64,000 nt of DNA, from positions 1,488,001 through 1,552,000 of the forward strand of contig NZ_CP064873.1 in NCBI RefSeq assembly GCF_019056515.1, written 5' to 3'. Below are positions 34,703-43,757 of the stretch, piece after piece. The notes under the pieces are model-generated. The model saw nothing but the letters and a program-made list of their open reading frames with translations. It did not search any database and had not been told where the DNA came from. The translations under genes and the position numbers were made by a program. How positions within the stretch are numbered: position 1 is the stretch's first letter; the number at the start of each line of letters is the position of its first letter. This DNA comes from Microbacterium paraoxydans. GTDB lineage: Bacteria > Actinomycetota > Actinomycetes > Actinomycetales > Microbacteriaceae.

Positions 34703-35673
34703 GCGCGGTCGGGCAGCAGACGGACGACCCTCGACGAACCACCACGGGCCTCGCGGCCGACCTGGCGCTGGCGGGGGTGGACATCGGGGGCACGAAGATC
34801 GCCGCCCTCGTCGTGGACGCCTTCGGAGCCGTCCTCGCACGCGGAAGCGTGCCGGCGCCCGCGAGCGTCGGCGGCGCGGCGATGGCGGATGCGGCGGCCG
34901 GTCTCGTCGCGCGGCTCGCGGCCGAGGCCGGTGTCACGGTCGCCGCGGTGGGGGTGGGTGCCGCGGGGGTCATCGACCACGAGAGCGGCACCATCCGCGC
35001 CGCGTCCGCCCTGTTCGCGGACTGGGCGGGTTTCCCGCTCGGCCCGGAGCTGGCGCAGCGCCTCGGCGTCCCGGTGCGGGTGGAGAACGACGTGAACGCC
35101 TTCCTCCTCGGTGAAGCCGCCGCGGCGGGTCCGAGCGTGCCCGATGTGCTCGGTGTGATGCTCGGCACGGGCGTCGGCGGCGCGCTGGTCATCGGCGGGG
35201 AGCTGCACCACGGCCCGCACGGCGCGGCCGGGGAGATCGGGCACACGCCCGGCTACAGCGACCTCGTCTGCACCTGCGGGCAGACCGGCCACCTGGAGAC
35301 CCTGGCCTCCGGGACGTCGATCGCCCGGCGCTTCGCGGAGCGCACCGGGCGCTCGGTGAACGATGCCAGGGAGGTCGCGGAGGCCGCCAGGGCCGGCGAC
35401 GCCGACGCCCGCGCGGTGTTCGACGCCGCCGGACGTGCGCTCGCTCTCGCCTGCGCCAGTGCGGCGACGCTCCTCGACCTGCCGACCGCCATCGTCGGCG
35501 GCGGGGTCACGGCGGCCTGGGACCTCCTGGCGCCGTCGATCGAGCGAACCCTTCGCACCGACGCCCCGGTGTCCGGCATCGCGCTGCGCATCGTCCCCGC
35601 CGTCCTGGGCGCTGACGCCGTCGCGCTCGGCGCCATCGAGAGCGCCCGGCGCGCCCTCGCCCCCGTTTCCTGA
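34699..35673 (+). CDS. ROK family sugar kinase
   Basis: 324 residues without the N-terminal HTH, so it is an enzyme rather than a regulator. GVDIGGTKIAALVVD is the ATP phosphate loop; VENDVNAFLLGEA holds the catalytic Asp; GVMLGTGVGGALV binds sugar/ATP. The zinc motif reads CTCGQTGHLE, with His instead of the usual third Cys, as in some actinobacterial kinases. It probably phosphorylates the sugar freed from the imported glycoside. ROK kinases act on glucose-type aldoses and N-acetyl sugars, and fucose is not a classic substrate, so the aglycone sugar may be its target. It overlaps the permease by four bases. Confidence 0.88.
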   Translation: MSAVGQQTDDPRRTTTGLAADLALAGVDIGGTKIAALVVDAFGAVLARGSVPAPASVGGAAMADAAAGLVARLAAEAGVTVAAVGVGAAGVIDHESGTIRAASALFADWAGFPLGPELAQRLGVPVRVENDVNAFLLGEAAAAGPSVPDVLGVMLGTGVGGALVIGGELHHGPHGAAGEIGHTPGYSDLVCTCGQTGHLETLASGTSIARRFAERTGRSVNDAREVAEAARAGDADARAVFDAAGRALALACASAATLLDLPTAIVGGGVTAAWDLLAPSIERTLRTDAPVSGIALRIVPAVLGADAVALGAIESARRALAPVS

Positions 35674-35705
35674 CCACGACTGCGACCGCAGAGGAGAACA
35701 GCACC

Positions 35706-37286
35706 GTGACCGCACGCCCGGAAGCCCACGAGATCTGGATGGGTCCGCTGCCGCCGCTCGCCGAGGGCGGGCTCGCGCGGCCCCGGATCGGCATCGGCGG
35801 CATCTCCATCGAGTCGAGCACCTTCTCCCCGCACATCTCCGGGGACGAGGCCTTCACGATCCGGACCGGCGACGCGTTGCGGGCGTACTACCCGTTCCTC
35901 GATGCCGGGCGTGAGCTCGCCGAGGCCGCGGAGTGGGTCCCGCTCACCCACGGCCGGTCGCTGCCCGGCGGCGCCGTGGACCCGGACACCTATCAGCGGA
36001 TGAAGGATGCGCTCGTCGAGGGGATCCGCGCGCAGGGGCCGTTCGACGGCTTCTTCTTCGACATCCACGGCGCGATGAGCGTCGTCGGGATGGACGATGC
36101 CGAGGGCGATCTGGCCCTCGCGGTGCGCTCGGCGTTGGGGGCGGACACCCTCGTCTCCACGTCGATGGACCTGCACGGGAACGTGTCGGAGACGCTGCGC
36201 GACGCGGTGGATCTGCTCACCTGCTATCGCATGGCCCCGCACGAGGATTGGCTGAACACGAAGGAGCGAGCGGTGTGGAACCTGCTCGACCGTCTCCGTG
36301 GCCCGCACGGCGGCGACGTGCAGGCGCGGCGGCCCTTCACCGCCTGGGTGCCCGTTCCGGTGCTGCTACCGGGGGAGAAGACGAGTACGCGGCTGGAACC
36401 CGCGCAGAGCATCTATGCCGAGCTCCCCGGGATCGAGGCCCTGCCCGGTGTCGTCGACGCCTCGGTGTGGATCGGCTACGCGTGGGCGGACGAGCCGCGC
36501 TGCCAGGCCTACGTCGTGGTCACCGGCGACGACCGGGAGGTCATCGCCCGGGAGGCGGAGCGCGTGGCCCGGATGTTCTGGGAGGCGCGGGAGGACTTCG
36601 TCTTCGTCGCGAAGACCGGAAGCCTCGACGACGCACTGGAGGAGGCTCTGGCGTCCGGAGCCCCGCGTCCGTACGTGATCTCCGACTCCGGGGATAACCC
36701 GACGGCCGGGGGAGCGGGCGATGTGACCTGGACCCTCGCCCAGCTGCTCCAGCGACCCGAGCTCACCGACGGGACGCACACGACGCTGGTCGCCTCGATC
36801 TTCGATCCGCGGGCCGTCGCCGAAGCCGTGGAGGCGGGCGTCGGTGCGACGGTCACGCTGTCCGCCGGAGCTGCGGTCGACTCCGGGCCCCACGGACCGG
36901 TCGAGATCACCGGCACGGTGTTCTCCGTCACCGACGGCGACCCGGACGCCGGCACCCAGGTGGTGATCGCTGTCGGCGGGCTGCACGCCATCGTGACCGC
37001 GCGCCGCAAGCCCTTCCACCATCTCTCCGACTTCCGGATGCTGGGGCTCGAGCCGACGACGGCCGACGTCGTGGTCGTGAAGATCGGCTATCTGGAGCCG
37101 GAGCTGTACGAGCTGGCGGCGGGATGGACGCTGGCGCTCACCCCGGGCGGGGTGGACCAGGACCTGCTCCGCCTCGGACACCATCGCTTGCGCCCCGGGG
37201 TGTTCCCGTTCGACACGACCGGCGACCCCGACCTGACCGCGGTGGTCGTGCGCCGCGGCGCCGAGGAGGAGGACACGGCATCATGA
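35706..37286 (+). CDS. M81 family metallopeptidase-like protein (MlrC-like)
   Basis: 526 residues of the MlrC family: an N-terminal DUF1485 domain (RIGIGGISIESSTFSPHISG) and the C-terminal domain (SDSGDNPTAGGAGDVTWTLA). MlrC is a zinc enzyme that opens small peptides in microcystin breakdown. The metal ligands are recognisable: Asp155 and His157 in MDLHGNVS, and His179 in MAPHEDW, with the family's 2- and 22-residue spacing. GTG 35706 follows GAGGAGAACAGCACC, and the end overlaps the fucosidase start by four bases, so it belongs to the sugar operon. What a peptidase-like protein does among sugar genes is unknown; amide or peptide-linked glycans are a possible substrate. Confidence 0.85.
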   Translation: MTARPEAHEIWMGPLPPLAEGGLARPRIGIGGISIESSTFSPHISGDEAFTIRTGDALRAYYPFLDAGRELAEAAEWVPLTHGRSLPGGAVDPDTYQRMKDALVEGIRAQGPFDGFFFDIHGAMSVVGMDDAEGDLALAVRSALGADTLVSTSMDLHGNVSETLRDAVDLLTCYRMAPHEDWLNTKERAVWNLLDRLRGPHGGDVQARRPFTAWVPVPVLLPGEKTSTRLEPAQSIYAELPGIEALPGVVDASVWIGYAWADEPRCQAYVVVTGDDREVIAREAERVARMFWEAREDFVFVAKTGSLDDALEEALASGAPRPYVISDSGDNPTAGGAGDVTWTLAQLLQRPELTDGTHTTLVASIFDPRAVAEAVEAGVGATVTLSAGAAVDSGPHGPVEITGTVFSVTDGDPDAGTQVVIAVGGLHAIVTARRKPFHHLSDFRMLGLEPTTADVVVVKIGYLEPELYELAAGWTLALTPGGVDQDLLRLGHHRLRPGVFPFDTTGDPDLTAVVVRRGAEEEDTAS

Positions 37287-38632
37287 TGAACTTCGAGAAG
37301 CGCACCGGCCCCGACTTCGGTGCGGCGGCCCCGGTCTACCCGGCGAACGGCGTGCCGGACTGGTACCGCGACGCCAAGCTCGGCTTCTTCGTGCACTGGG
37401 GCCTGTACTCCGTGCCGGCGTGGGCCGTGCAGCACGGGGAGGGCGTGAACATCCCCACCGAGGACGCCTATGCGTGGCACCAGTACGCGGAGTGGTACGG
37501 CAACACGGTCCGCATCCCGGGCAGCCCGACGTGGGAGCGCCACCAGCGCACCTACGGACCCGGGACCTCCTACGAGGACCTCGCCGACCGATGGGACGCC
37601 GCCGCGTTCGATGCCGACGCCTTCGTCGGCGAGCTCGTCGCGGCCGGGGCCCGCTATGTCGTGCCTACGACCAAGCACCACGAGGGGTTCTGTCTGTGGG
37701 ACACCGCCACGACGGGATTCAACGCCGTCGCGCGCGGCCCTCGTCGCGACCTCATCTCCGAGTTCCACGACGCCACGCGGCGGGCCGGAGCCAGGTTCGG
37801 TGTGTACTACTCCGGAGCGCTCGACTGGCACGTGAGCGACTTCCCGCCGATCGAGTCGGACACCGACCTGTTCCGGTTCCGTCGCAACGACGCCCCCTTC
37901 TCCCGGTACGCCGCCGCGCAGCTCGAGGAGCTCGTGGAGCGGTTCGCGCCCGACGTGCTCTGGAACGACATCGAGTGGCCGGACGGCGGCAAGGGCACGG
38001 AGGACTACGCCGTGGCCGCACTGCTGCGGCGTTACTTCGACGCCGTCCCGGACGGCGTCGTCAACGACCGGTGGGGCGTGCCGTACCACGGCTTCCTCAC
38101 CCGCGAATACACGGACATCCCGGACATCATCCCCGAGCCCTGGGAGTCGACCCGCGGGCTCGGCTACTCGTTCGGGTTCAACCAGGCGGAGGACGAGCGG
38201 CACTCGCTCTCCGGGGCGGCCCTGATCAGGCTCCTCGTCGACGTCGTCGCGAAGAACGGCAACCTGCTCATCAACGTGGGCCCCGCGGCGGACGGGTCCA
38301 TTCCGGCGCTGCAGCGGAAGGCGATGCAGGAGCTCGGCGACTGGCTGGCCGTGAACGGCGCGGCGATCTACGGCACGCGGCCCTGGACGCGGATGGGGGA
38401 GCGGACGGGGGCTCCTCGTCGCTACACCACGTCGACGGATGCGGTGCACGTGCACGCGCTGGACCCGGCGGCAGGCGAGTTCGAGCTGCCGTCCGAGCTC
38501 GCGGGCGCTGCGCTGTCGTGGGCGGACGGGACTCCGGCCCAGACGTCCGCGGACGGCGGTTCGACCCGCATCGTGGTCCCGGCCGGACTCCGCGAGGCTC
38601 CGGTCGCCGTGCTCACCGCGCACGGCGCCTGA
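37283..38632 (+). CDS. alpha-L-fucosidase (GH29), second copy
   Basis: 449 residues. GVPDWYRDAKLGFFVHWGLY and VVPTTKHHEGFCLWDTATTG match the GH29 core; the likely nucleophile is Asp229 in DVLWNDIEWP. KNGNLLINVGPAADGSIPAL closes the barrel and a small beta domain follows. There is no signal peptide. It differs clearly from the fucosidase at 28954 (different loops, 28 more residues), so the pair is not a recent duplication and may split substrates by linkage. It is the last gene of the ABC operon, overlaps the M81 gene by four bases (ATGA) and is followed by a strong terminator. Confidence 0.92.
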   Translation: MMNFEKRTGPDFGAAAPVYPANGVPDWYRDAKLGFFVHWGLYSVPAWAVQHGEGVNIPTEDAYAWHQYAEWYGNTVRIPGSPTWERHQRTYGPGTSYEDLADRWDAAAFDADAFVGELVAAGARYVVPTTKHHEGFCLWDTATTGFNAVARGPRRDLISEFHDATRRAGARFGVYYSGALDWHVSDFPPIESDTDLFRFRRNDAPFSRYAAAQLEELVERFAPDVLWNDIEWPDGGKGTEDYAVAALLRRYFDAVPDGVVNDRWGVPYHGFLTREYTDIPDIIPEPWESTRGLGYSFGFNQAEDERHSLSGAALIRLLVDVVAKNGNLLINVGPAADGSIPALQRKAMQELGDWLAVNGAAIYGTRPWTRMGERTGAPRRYTTSTDAVHVHALDPAAGEFELPSELAGAALSWADGTPAQTSADGGSTRIVVPAGLREAPVAVLTAHGA

Positions 38633-38646
38633 CACAGGCGCCGCAG

Positions 38647-38680
38647 AAGGGCCCCCGTCGGTGATCCGACGGGGGCCCTT
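38647..38680. terminator. terminator of the sugar operon
   Basis: AAGGGCCCCCGTCGG (38647-38661) and its exact complement (38666-38680) form a 15-bp stem with a TGAT loop. It lies 14 bases after the fucosidase stop and 10 bases from the end of the opposite-strand dehydrogenase gene, so it can serve both. Confidence 0.85.
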
Positions 38681-38690
38681 CGTCGCTGGA

Positions 38691-41525
38691 CTAGTGGCGC
38701 GTGCGCTCCTCGAGCACCTCGATCACGTGGCGGTACGGGCGGCCGGTGGCGCGGGTCATGCCGATCTCGCAGGTGCGGTTGGCCGACACGAAGGCGTCGA
38801 AGCCGCCGCGGGCCGCATCGGCCGCGGAGACCTCGGCCGATTCCTGCGCCGTCGCGCTCGCGGTGAGCTCGGGGTGCAGCATTCCTCGGTCGCCGGCGAA
38901 CGCGCAGCAGCCCCAGCCGTCGGGCACGAAGACCTCGTCGGCGACGGCGGCAGCGATCGTTGTCAGCGCGCCCGTCGCGCCGAGCGCGGTCGTCGAACAG
39001 GTCGGGTGCACGGCGATCGAGGGGAGCTTCGCATCGACGGAGAGGCGCGGCAGCACCTCCCGCGCGACGAACGTGGTGGCGTCCTCGATGCGCAGACCGG
39101 CGTACTCCGGATGGGCGGCGACGGCCTGGGTGAGCATCACGTCGAGGCCCTCGGTGCAGGAGGCGGCGTCGCAGACGACCGGGAGCTCCCCGTGGCGGCT
39201 GGCGTCCCAGAGCGAGGCCAGCACCCGGTCCGACATGAGGCGATAGCCGTCGAGGTGTCCCTTGGACTTCCACGGCGTCCCGCAGCAGAGCCCGCCGTTC
39301 TCCTCGGGGACCACGACGGGGATCCCGGCGCGGTCGAGCAGCGCGCGCAGGGCGTCGCGGGAGCCGGGGCCCTCGTCCTCCGGGCCGAACATCGTGCCGA
39401 TGCAGGCGCCGAAGAAGACGGCCTGCGCATCGGGCGGGGACAAGGGTCGCGCCGGAGCAGTGCCGCCGCGGGGGAGGCCGCCGTCATAGAGGGGCACGGT
39501 GTCGGCGCCGAGCACCGCCCGTCCGATCCGCGTCGCGCCGCGCACGAGCGGGACGGGAAGCGCGTCGGCGACCGTCAGGGCGACGCCCCCGGCGCGCGTG
39601 ACGGTGCTCCAGTGCTTCGCCGCCGTTCCCCACGCGGCCCCCTCCACGGCGTTCTCCTGCTCGGCGCGGAGGCGGCGGACGAGGTCGCCGGTGTTGATGT
39701 CCACCGGACACGCGACGCCGCACATGCCGTCGACCGCGCAGGTCTGCACGCCGTCGTAGTCGTAGTCCGCGCGCAGGTCCCGCAGCAGCGTCGTGTCGCC
39801 CTGCTCCTCGGCCCAGGCCATGTCGCGGCGCAGCACGATGCGCTGCCGGGGTGTGAGCGTGATGCTCTTGCTCGGGCACGTGGGTTCGCAGTAGCCGCAC
39901 TCGACGCAGCGGTCCACCTCCCGCTCGACCGTGGGCACGCGCTTCAGATCCTGCAGATAGGAGTCCGGGTCGTCGGACAGCACGACGCCGGGGTTGAGGA
40001 TGCCGTCCGGATCGAACAGCCGCTTGATCTCCCACATCATGTCGGTGAGCTCGTCGCCGTACTGCCGCCGCACGAACGGCGCCATGATGCGGCCGGTGCC
40101 GTGCTCGGCCTTGAGGGATCCCTCCTGCGCGAGGACGAGCTCGACGAGGTCGTCCGTGAAGCGGCGGTACCGCGCCACGCTGTCGGGATCGTCGAAGCGC
40201 TCGTTCAGCAGGAAGTGGACGTTGCCGTCCTTCGCGTGCCCGAAGATGACGGACCCCTCGTAGCCGTGCTCCGCGAACAGCTCGATCAGGCGTTCGCAGG
40301 TGGCCAGCAGCCGGGGGACGGGGACGACGATGTCTTCGAGGAGGGCGGTCGTGCCGGACGGCCGCGCTCCGGCGACCGCCGTGTAGAGGCCCTTGCGGAC
40401 GTGCCACAGCGCGGCGCGCTCTGCCGCACCCGTGGTCAGTCGCGGAGTGACGGCAAGGGGGAGGGCGTCGAAGTGCGCCTGCGCGGTCGCGCTCGCGACG
40501 GCGAGGGATTCGTCGTCGGCGGCGTGCACCTCGACGAGCAGCGCGGCGTGGCCCTGGACGTCGATCTCGGAGATCGCGGCGGGGACGTCGCTCAGGCCCT
40601 GGGCGACGCGCAGTGAGGCGGCGTCCAGGAGCTCGATCGTCGCGAGCCCGAGCTCCGTGAGAGCGGGGAGCGCGGTCATCGCCGCCGACAGCGTGTCGAA
40701 GACGAGCAGACCGGTGGCGATCGCGGGGCGCACCTCGATGGTGCGGAAACGGGCCTCCGCGACGAAGCCGAGGGTCCCTTCCGATCCGATGAGGAGGTGT
40801 TCGAGGATCCGCACCGGGTCGTCGAAGTCGAGCAGGGCGTTCAGTCCGTAGCCCATGGTGTTCTTCATCGAGAACTGCTGTCGGAGGAAGGCGACATTCT
40901 CGGGCGAGGCGAGCAGCCGCTCCCGGAGCGACGAGAGTCCGGCGAACAGGGCGGGTTCCGCGGCGCGGAGCACGTCCGCGGCGTCCGCGCGTCCGGTGTC
41001 CAGAATCGTCCCGCTGGGGAGCACGACGACCATCGAGGTGATCGTCTGGTACGAGTTCTCCGTGATGCCGCAGGCCATGCCGCTGGAGTTGTTGGCGACG
41101 ACACCGCCGATCGTGCAGGCGATCTCGCTGGCCGGATCCGGCCCGAGCTTGCGGCGGTACCGGGCCAGCCGGGTGTTCACCTGCCGGACGGTGGCTCCGG
41201 GGCCGACCCGCACCGCGGCGCCGTCGTCCTCGATGTGGATGTCACGGAAGTGGCTGCGCGTGTCGACGAGGATGTCGCCGCTGATGCCCTGTCCGGAGAG
41301 GCTGGTGCCGCCGGAGCGGAACGTGAGCGTGCGTCCGGCCGCCCGGACCGCCGAGAACGCGCGGGCGACGCCCTCCGCGTCCGCGGGGGACAGCACCGCG
41401 TCCGGGACGAGCAGGTAGTGCGAGGCGTCGTGGGCGCGGGCGAACCGGTCGATGGATCGGGCGTGGACCTGCGTCTCGGCTCCCAGCAGCGCCGGGTCGA
41501 GAGGGTGGTCGAGGGTGGTGGGCAC
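38691..41525 (-). CDS. FAD-linked hydroxyacid dehydrogenase fused to Fe-S reductase
   Basis: 944 residues combining a GlcD/D-lactate dehydrogenase-type FAD domain and a GlcF-type iron-sulfur part. The FAD-binding PCMH domain includes LTFRSGGTSLSGQGISGDIL and SEIACTIGGVVANNSSGMAC. The central FAD oxidase C-domain has HAKDGNVHFLLNERF. Two ferredoxin-type clusters follow (CVECGYCEPTCPSK near 537 and CAVDGMCGVACPVD near 595), then two CCG domains (GLCCGTPWKSKG near 747, GCCAFAGDRGML near 870). It oxidises a D-2-hydroxy acid such as D-lactate or 2-hydroxyglutarate and passes electrons to the quinone pool. It is divergent from its probable GntR regulator. Confidence 0.9.
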   Translation of the reverse strand: MPTTLDHPLDPALLGAETQVHARSIDRFARAHDASHYLLVPDAVLSPADAEGVARAFSAVRAAGRTLTFRSGGTSLSGQGISGDILVDTRSHFRDIHIEDDGAAVRVGPGATVRQVNTRLARYRRKLGPDPASEIACTIGGVVANNSSGMACGITENSYQTITSMVVVLPSGTILDTGRADAADVLRAAEPALFAGLSSLRERLLASPENVAFLRQQFSMKNTMGYGLNALLDFDDPVRILEHLLIGSEGTLGFVAEARFRTIEVRPAIATGLLVFDTLSAAMTALPALTELGLATIELLDAASLRVAQGLSDVPAAISEIDVQGHAALLVEVHAADDESLAVASATAQAHFDALPLAVTPRLTTGAAERAALWHVRKGLYTAVAGARPSGTTALLEDIVVPVPRLLATCERLIELFAEHGYEGSVIFGHAKDGNVHFLLNERFDDPDSVARYRRFTDDLVELVLAQEGSLKAEHGTGRIMAPFVRRQYGDELTDMMWEIKRLFDPDGILNPGVVLSDDPDSYLQDLKRVPTVEREVDRCVECGYCEPTCPSKSITLTPRQRIVLRRDMAWAEEQGDTTLLRDLRADYDYDGVQTCAVDGMCGVACPVDINTGDLVRRLRAEQENAVEGAAWGTAAKHWSTVTRAGGVALTVADALPVPLVRGATRIGRAVLGADTVPLYDGGLPRGGTAPARPLSPPDAQAVFFGACIGTMFGPEDEGPGSRDALRALLDRAGIPVVVPEENGGLCCGTPWKSKGHLDGYRLMSDRVLASLWDASRHGELPVVCDAASCTEGLDVMLTQAVAAHPEYAGLRIEDATTFVAREVLPRLSVDAKLPSIAVHPTCSTTALGATGALTTIAAAVADEVFVPDGWGCCAFAGDRGMLHPELTASATAQESAEVSAADAARGGFDAFVSANRTCEIGMTRATGRPYRHVIEVLEERTRH

Positions 41526-41550
41526 GGTGCTCCTCTGCTCCGCTCAAAGA

Positions 41551-41561
41551 TTGTCAGACAA
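41551..41561. promoter_or_regulatory. GntR/FCD operator
   Basis: TTGTC-A-GACAA, a perfect 11-bp palindrome in the 74-base region between the dehydrogenase and its divergent GntR regulator. The GTC-N-GAC core is the known form of many FCD-type GntR sites. It lies 26 bases before the dehydrogenase start and 38 bases before the regulator start. Confidence 0.7.
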
Positions 41562-41599
41562 GTGTACTGAACGACGGACGCCTCACTAGACTGTTCCGC

Positions 41600-42262
41600 A
41601 TGACCTCGATCGCGGAGCGCCCCCTCGGCGTGGTCGGCGTGGTCGACGCCGTGACCGGACAGCTGCGCACCCGGATCCTCTCCGGCGAGATCCGCTCGGG
41701 GGAGCCGCTCACCGAGGCGGCGGTCTCCCAGGCCTACGGCGTCGCCCGTCCCAGCGCGAAAGCGGCCATCGAGCAGCTGGTGGCCAGCGGGCTGCTCGTG
41801 CGGACGGCGCATCGCACGGCGCGCGTGGTCGGCATCGAGGCGGAGACCGTTCGCGACGTCTACCGCACGCGGATCCGGCTGGAGAGCGCGGCGCTGCGCG
41901 AACTGGCGGAGACCGCCGCCGTGCCGGCGGCCGCTGTGGCGGCGAACGCCGAGCTGCAGGCGATGGCACCGGGCCCCGATCCCGCGACGGTCGACCCCGA
42001 CCTCCGTTTCCACACGGCCCTCATCGACGGGCTGGGCAGCGAGCGCACCAGTCGCATGTACCGGAGCGTGCTGGACGAGGTGCGGCTGTGCATGGCGCAG
42101 GTGCAGGGGCGGCGTCTCCTCGACGCGGAACTCATCGCCGCGCAGCACGCGGAGATGCTCGAGGCCGTCGCCGCCGGGGACGCGGAGCGCGCGGCCGCGG
42201 TGCTGCGTGCCCACCTCGCCTCGGCGGAGGATCGTCTCGTCGAGGCCCTGGGCGCCTCCTGA
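41600..42262 (+). CDS. GntR family regulator (FCD type)
   Basis: 220 residues. The N-terminal winged helix (LRTRILSGEIRSGEPLTEAA, VSQAYGVARPSAKAAIEQLV, SGLLVRT) is followed by the all-helical FCD ligand domain (DVYRTRIRLESAALRELAET, FHTALIDGLGSERTSRMYRS, QHAEMLEAVAAGD with metal-binding His/Asp). FCD members respond to small organic acids such as lactate or glycolate, fitting control of the divergent hydroxyacid dehydrogenase. TAGACT (41587-41592) ends seven bases before the ATG, so the message is probably leaderless. It converges with the membrane-protein gene downstream. Confidence 0.9.
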   Translation: MTSIAERPLGVVGVVDAVTGQLRTRILSGEIRSGEPLTEAAVSQAYGVARPSAKAAIEQLVASGLLVRTAHRTARVVGIEAETVRDVYRTRIRLESAALRELAETAAVPAAAVAANAELQAMAPGPDPATVDPDLRFHTALIDGLGSERTSRMYRSVLDEVRLCMAQVQGRRLLDAELIAAQHAEMLEAVAAGDAERAAAVLRAHLASAEDRLVEALGAS

Positions 42263-42264
42263 CG

Positions 42265-43203
42265 TCAGCCCGCGTCGGCGGGGGCGTCCTCGATCTGGAT
42301 CGGGGCATCCGTCGGGTCGGCCCAGACCGGAGCAGGCAGAGGCGTGTCGACCTGGCCGGCCTGGATCGCGCGGAGGGCTTCGGTGATCTCGTCGGCATTC
42401 TCGGGCACCGCCAGGCCGCAGGTGCGCAGCTCGGACGCGAACTGCAGGGTGAGCCGGATCTTCCCCGCCTCGATGGCCTCGGAGGTGGTGCCGGTGCGGA
42501 TCTCGCTGCCGGTCTGGATCGCGGGCACCTCGTCGCAGACGTGATAGACCTTGCCGCCGTCGACCCACACGACCTCATCGGCCCCGAGGAGCTGGATCAC
42601 GGCGGACTGGTCCGCGGTGTACTGCTCGACGGACGGCGGGGCGAGGCTCGTCCCGACGATCGCGGCGAGGACGGCGAGGACGATGCCGACGATGCCGGCG
42701 GTCGCCTTCTGTCCCTTGTCCATGTCCTTGTTCAGGAAGATGAGGATGACCAGGGGGAGGAAGGCGACGACCGCGATGATCGCGCCGAGCTGGTTCTGGA
42801 CGAAGAACCGCGTCCTGTCCGCGCGCCGCGCCGGGTCGAGGGTGTTGGCCTTCTTCCACAGGATCGAGCCGATGATCGACAGTGCCGCGATCACGACCAG
42901 CAGGACGAGCAGGGCGATGAACGCCCACTGCGGGAACTGCGCCGTCGCTCCCTGCTCTTCCAGGAGGCCGGTGTCCGGATCGCGGACGAGCGCGCCGCCC
43001 TCGTCGACGAACTCGCGCTGGCGCAGGAGCCAGAAGATGCCGACGGCCTCGCCCGCGATCGCGAGCGCCCAGAGGAGCGCGGCGATGATGCGGAAGCGCG
43101 TCGCGGAGGCCTTGGCCTCCGGGCTCGGCGTCCAGCCCGCGGGCGGTTCGCCGGTCGTGGCACGACGCGGCGCGGCGGAAGACGTCTGCTCGTTCTCGGC
43201 CAT
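42265..43203 (-). CDS. multi-pass membrane protein, unknown function
   Basis: 312 residues. A disordered N-terminus (AENEQTSSAAPRRATTGEPP) is followed by about four membrane helices, including IIAALLWALAIAGEAVGIFW, FIALLVLLVVIAALSIIGSI, LGAIIAVVAFLPLVILIFLN and TAGIVGIVLAVLAAIVGTSL. The C-terminal domain outside the membrane has two Cys (YHVCDEVP and RTCGLAVP) and an acidic end. The family is common in Microbacteriaceae without known function (recalled). ATG 43203 has GGAAAGGACAACC before it. It ends two bases from the GntR gene on the opposite strand. Confidence 0.75.
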   Translation of the reverse strand: MAENEQTSSAAPRRATTGEPPAGWTPSPEAKASATRFRIIAALLWALAIAGEAVGIFWLLRQREFVDEGGALVRDPDTGLLEEQGATAQFPQWAFIALLVLLVVIAALSIIGSILWKKANTLDPARRADRTRFFVQNQLGAIIAVVAFLPLVILIFLNKDMDKGQKATAGIVGIVLAVLAAIVGTSLAPPSVEQYTADQSAVIQLLGADEVVWVDGGKVYHVCDEVPAIQTGSEIRTGTTSEAIEAGKIRLTLQFASELRTCGLAVPENADEITEALRAIQAGQVDTPLPAPVWADPTDAPIQIEDAPADAG

Positions 43204-43286
43204 GGTTGTCCTTTCCCCCGAAAGTGCCCGGCGACCCCGCCGAGGCATCCCCGAGCCTAGTGGCCGCGGTGTCCTACGCTGGAGAG

Positions 43287-43757
43287 ATGACATCCGATTC
43301 GGACGACGCCCTGAGCTGGGAGGGCGACGACAGCGCGGAGCGACGCCCCCGGGACGCCGCACGGCGCACCACGCCGGCTCCGGAACCGACCCCGGCCGAG
43401 GCCGTCACCCCCGCGGCGTCCGCACCGGCGTCGGGGGACGAGACGACCGCGGCGCCCTCCGGGCTCAGCAACGCGATGCTGGTACTCGTCGGCGTCGTCG
43501 GCGGCGTCTACCTGCTCTACACCCTCGGCTGGATCGCGGGCGGTCTCCGGCTGCAGCCGCTCGCCTCGTTCCTCGTCGCGGATTTCATGTTCCTGCCCTG
43601 GTTCGTGCTGGCGATCGCCGCCCCCGCGCTGTGGTTCCTCGCGACATGGGTGCTGACGCGGGGCCGGGCCTCCTGGATCCGAGCCGCCGTGCTCCTGGCG
43701 GGCGTCGTGCTGCTCGTGCCGTGGCCGTTCGTGACCGTGGGGGTGATCGGCTCATGA
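43287..43757 (+). CDS. membrane protein with disordered N-terminus
   Basis: 156 residues: an acidic then Pro/Ala-rich N-terminal third (SDSDDALSWEGDDSAERRPR and following), then three membrane helices (AMLVLVGVVGGVYLLYTLGW, FLPWFVLAIAAPALWFLATW, AAVLLAGVVLLVPWPFVTVG). TACGCT (43275-43280) ends six bases before ATG 43287, a leaderless start. It overlaps the next membrane gene by four bases (ATGA). The pair stands upstream of serA in the same direction; a DNA-translocase or secretion role cannot be inferred. Confidence 0.75.
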   Translation: MTSDSDDALSWEGDDSAERRPRDAARRTTPAPEPTPAEAVTPAASAPASGDETTAAPSGLSNAMLVLVGVVGGVYLLYTLGWIAGGLRLQPLASFLVADFMFLPWFVLAIAAPALWFLATWVLTRGRASWIRAAVLLAGVVLLVPWPFVTVGVIGS

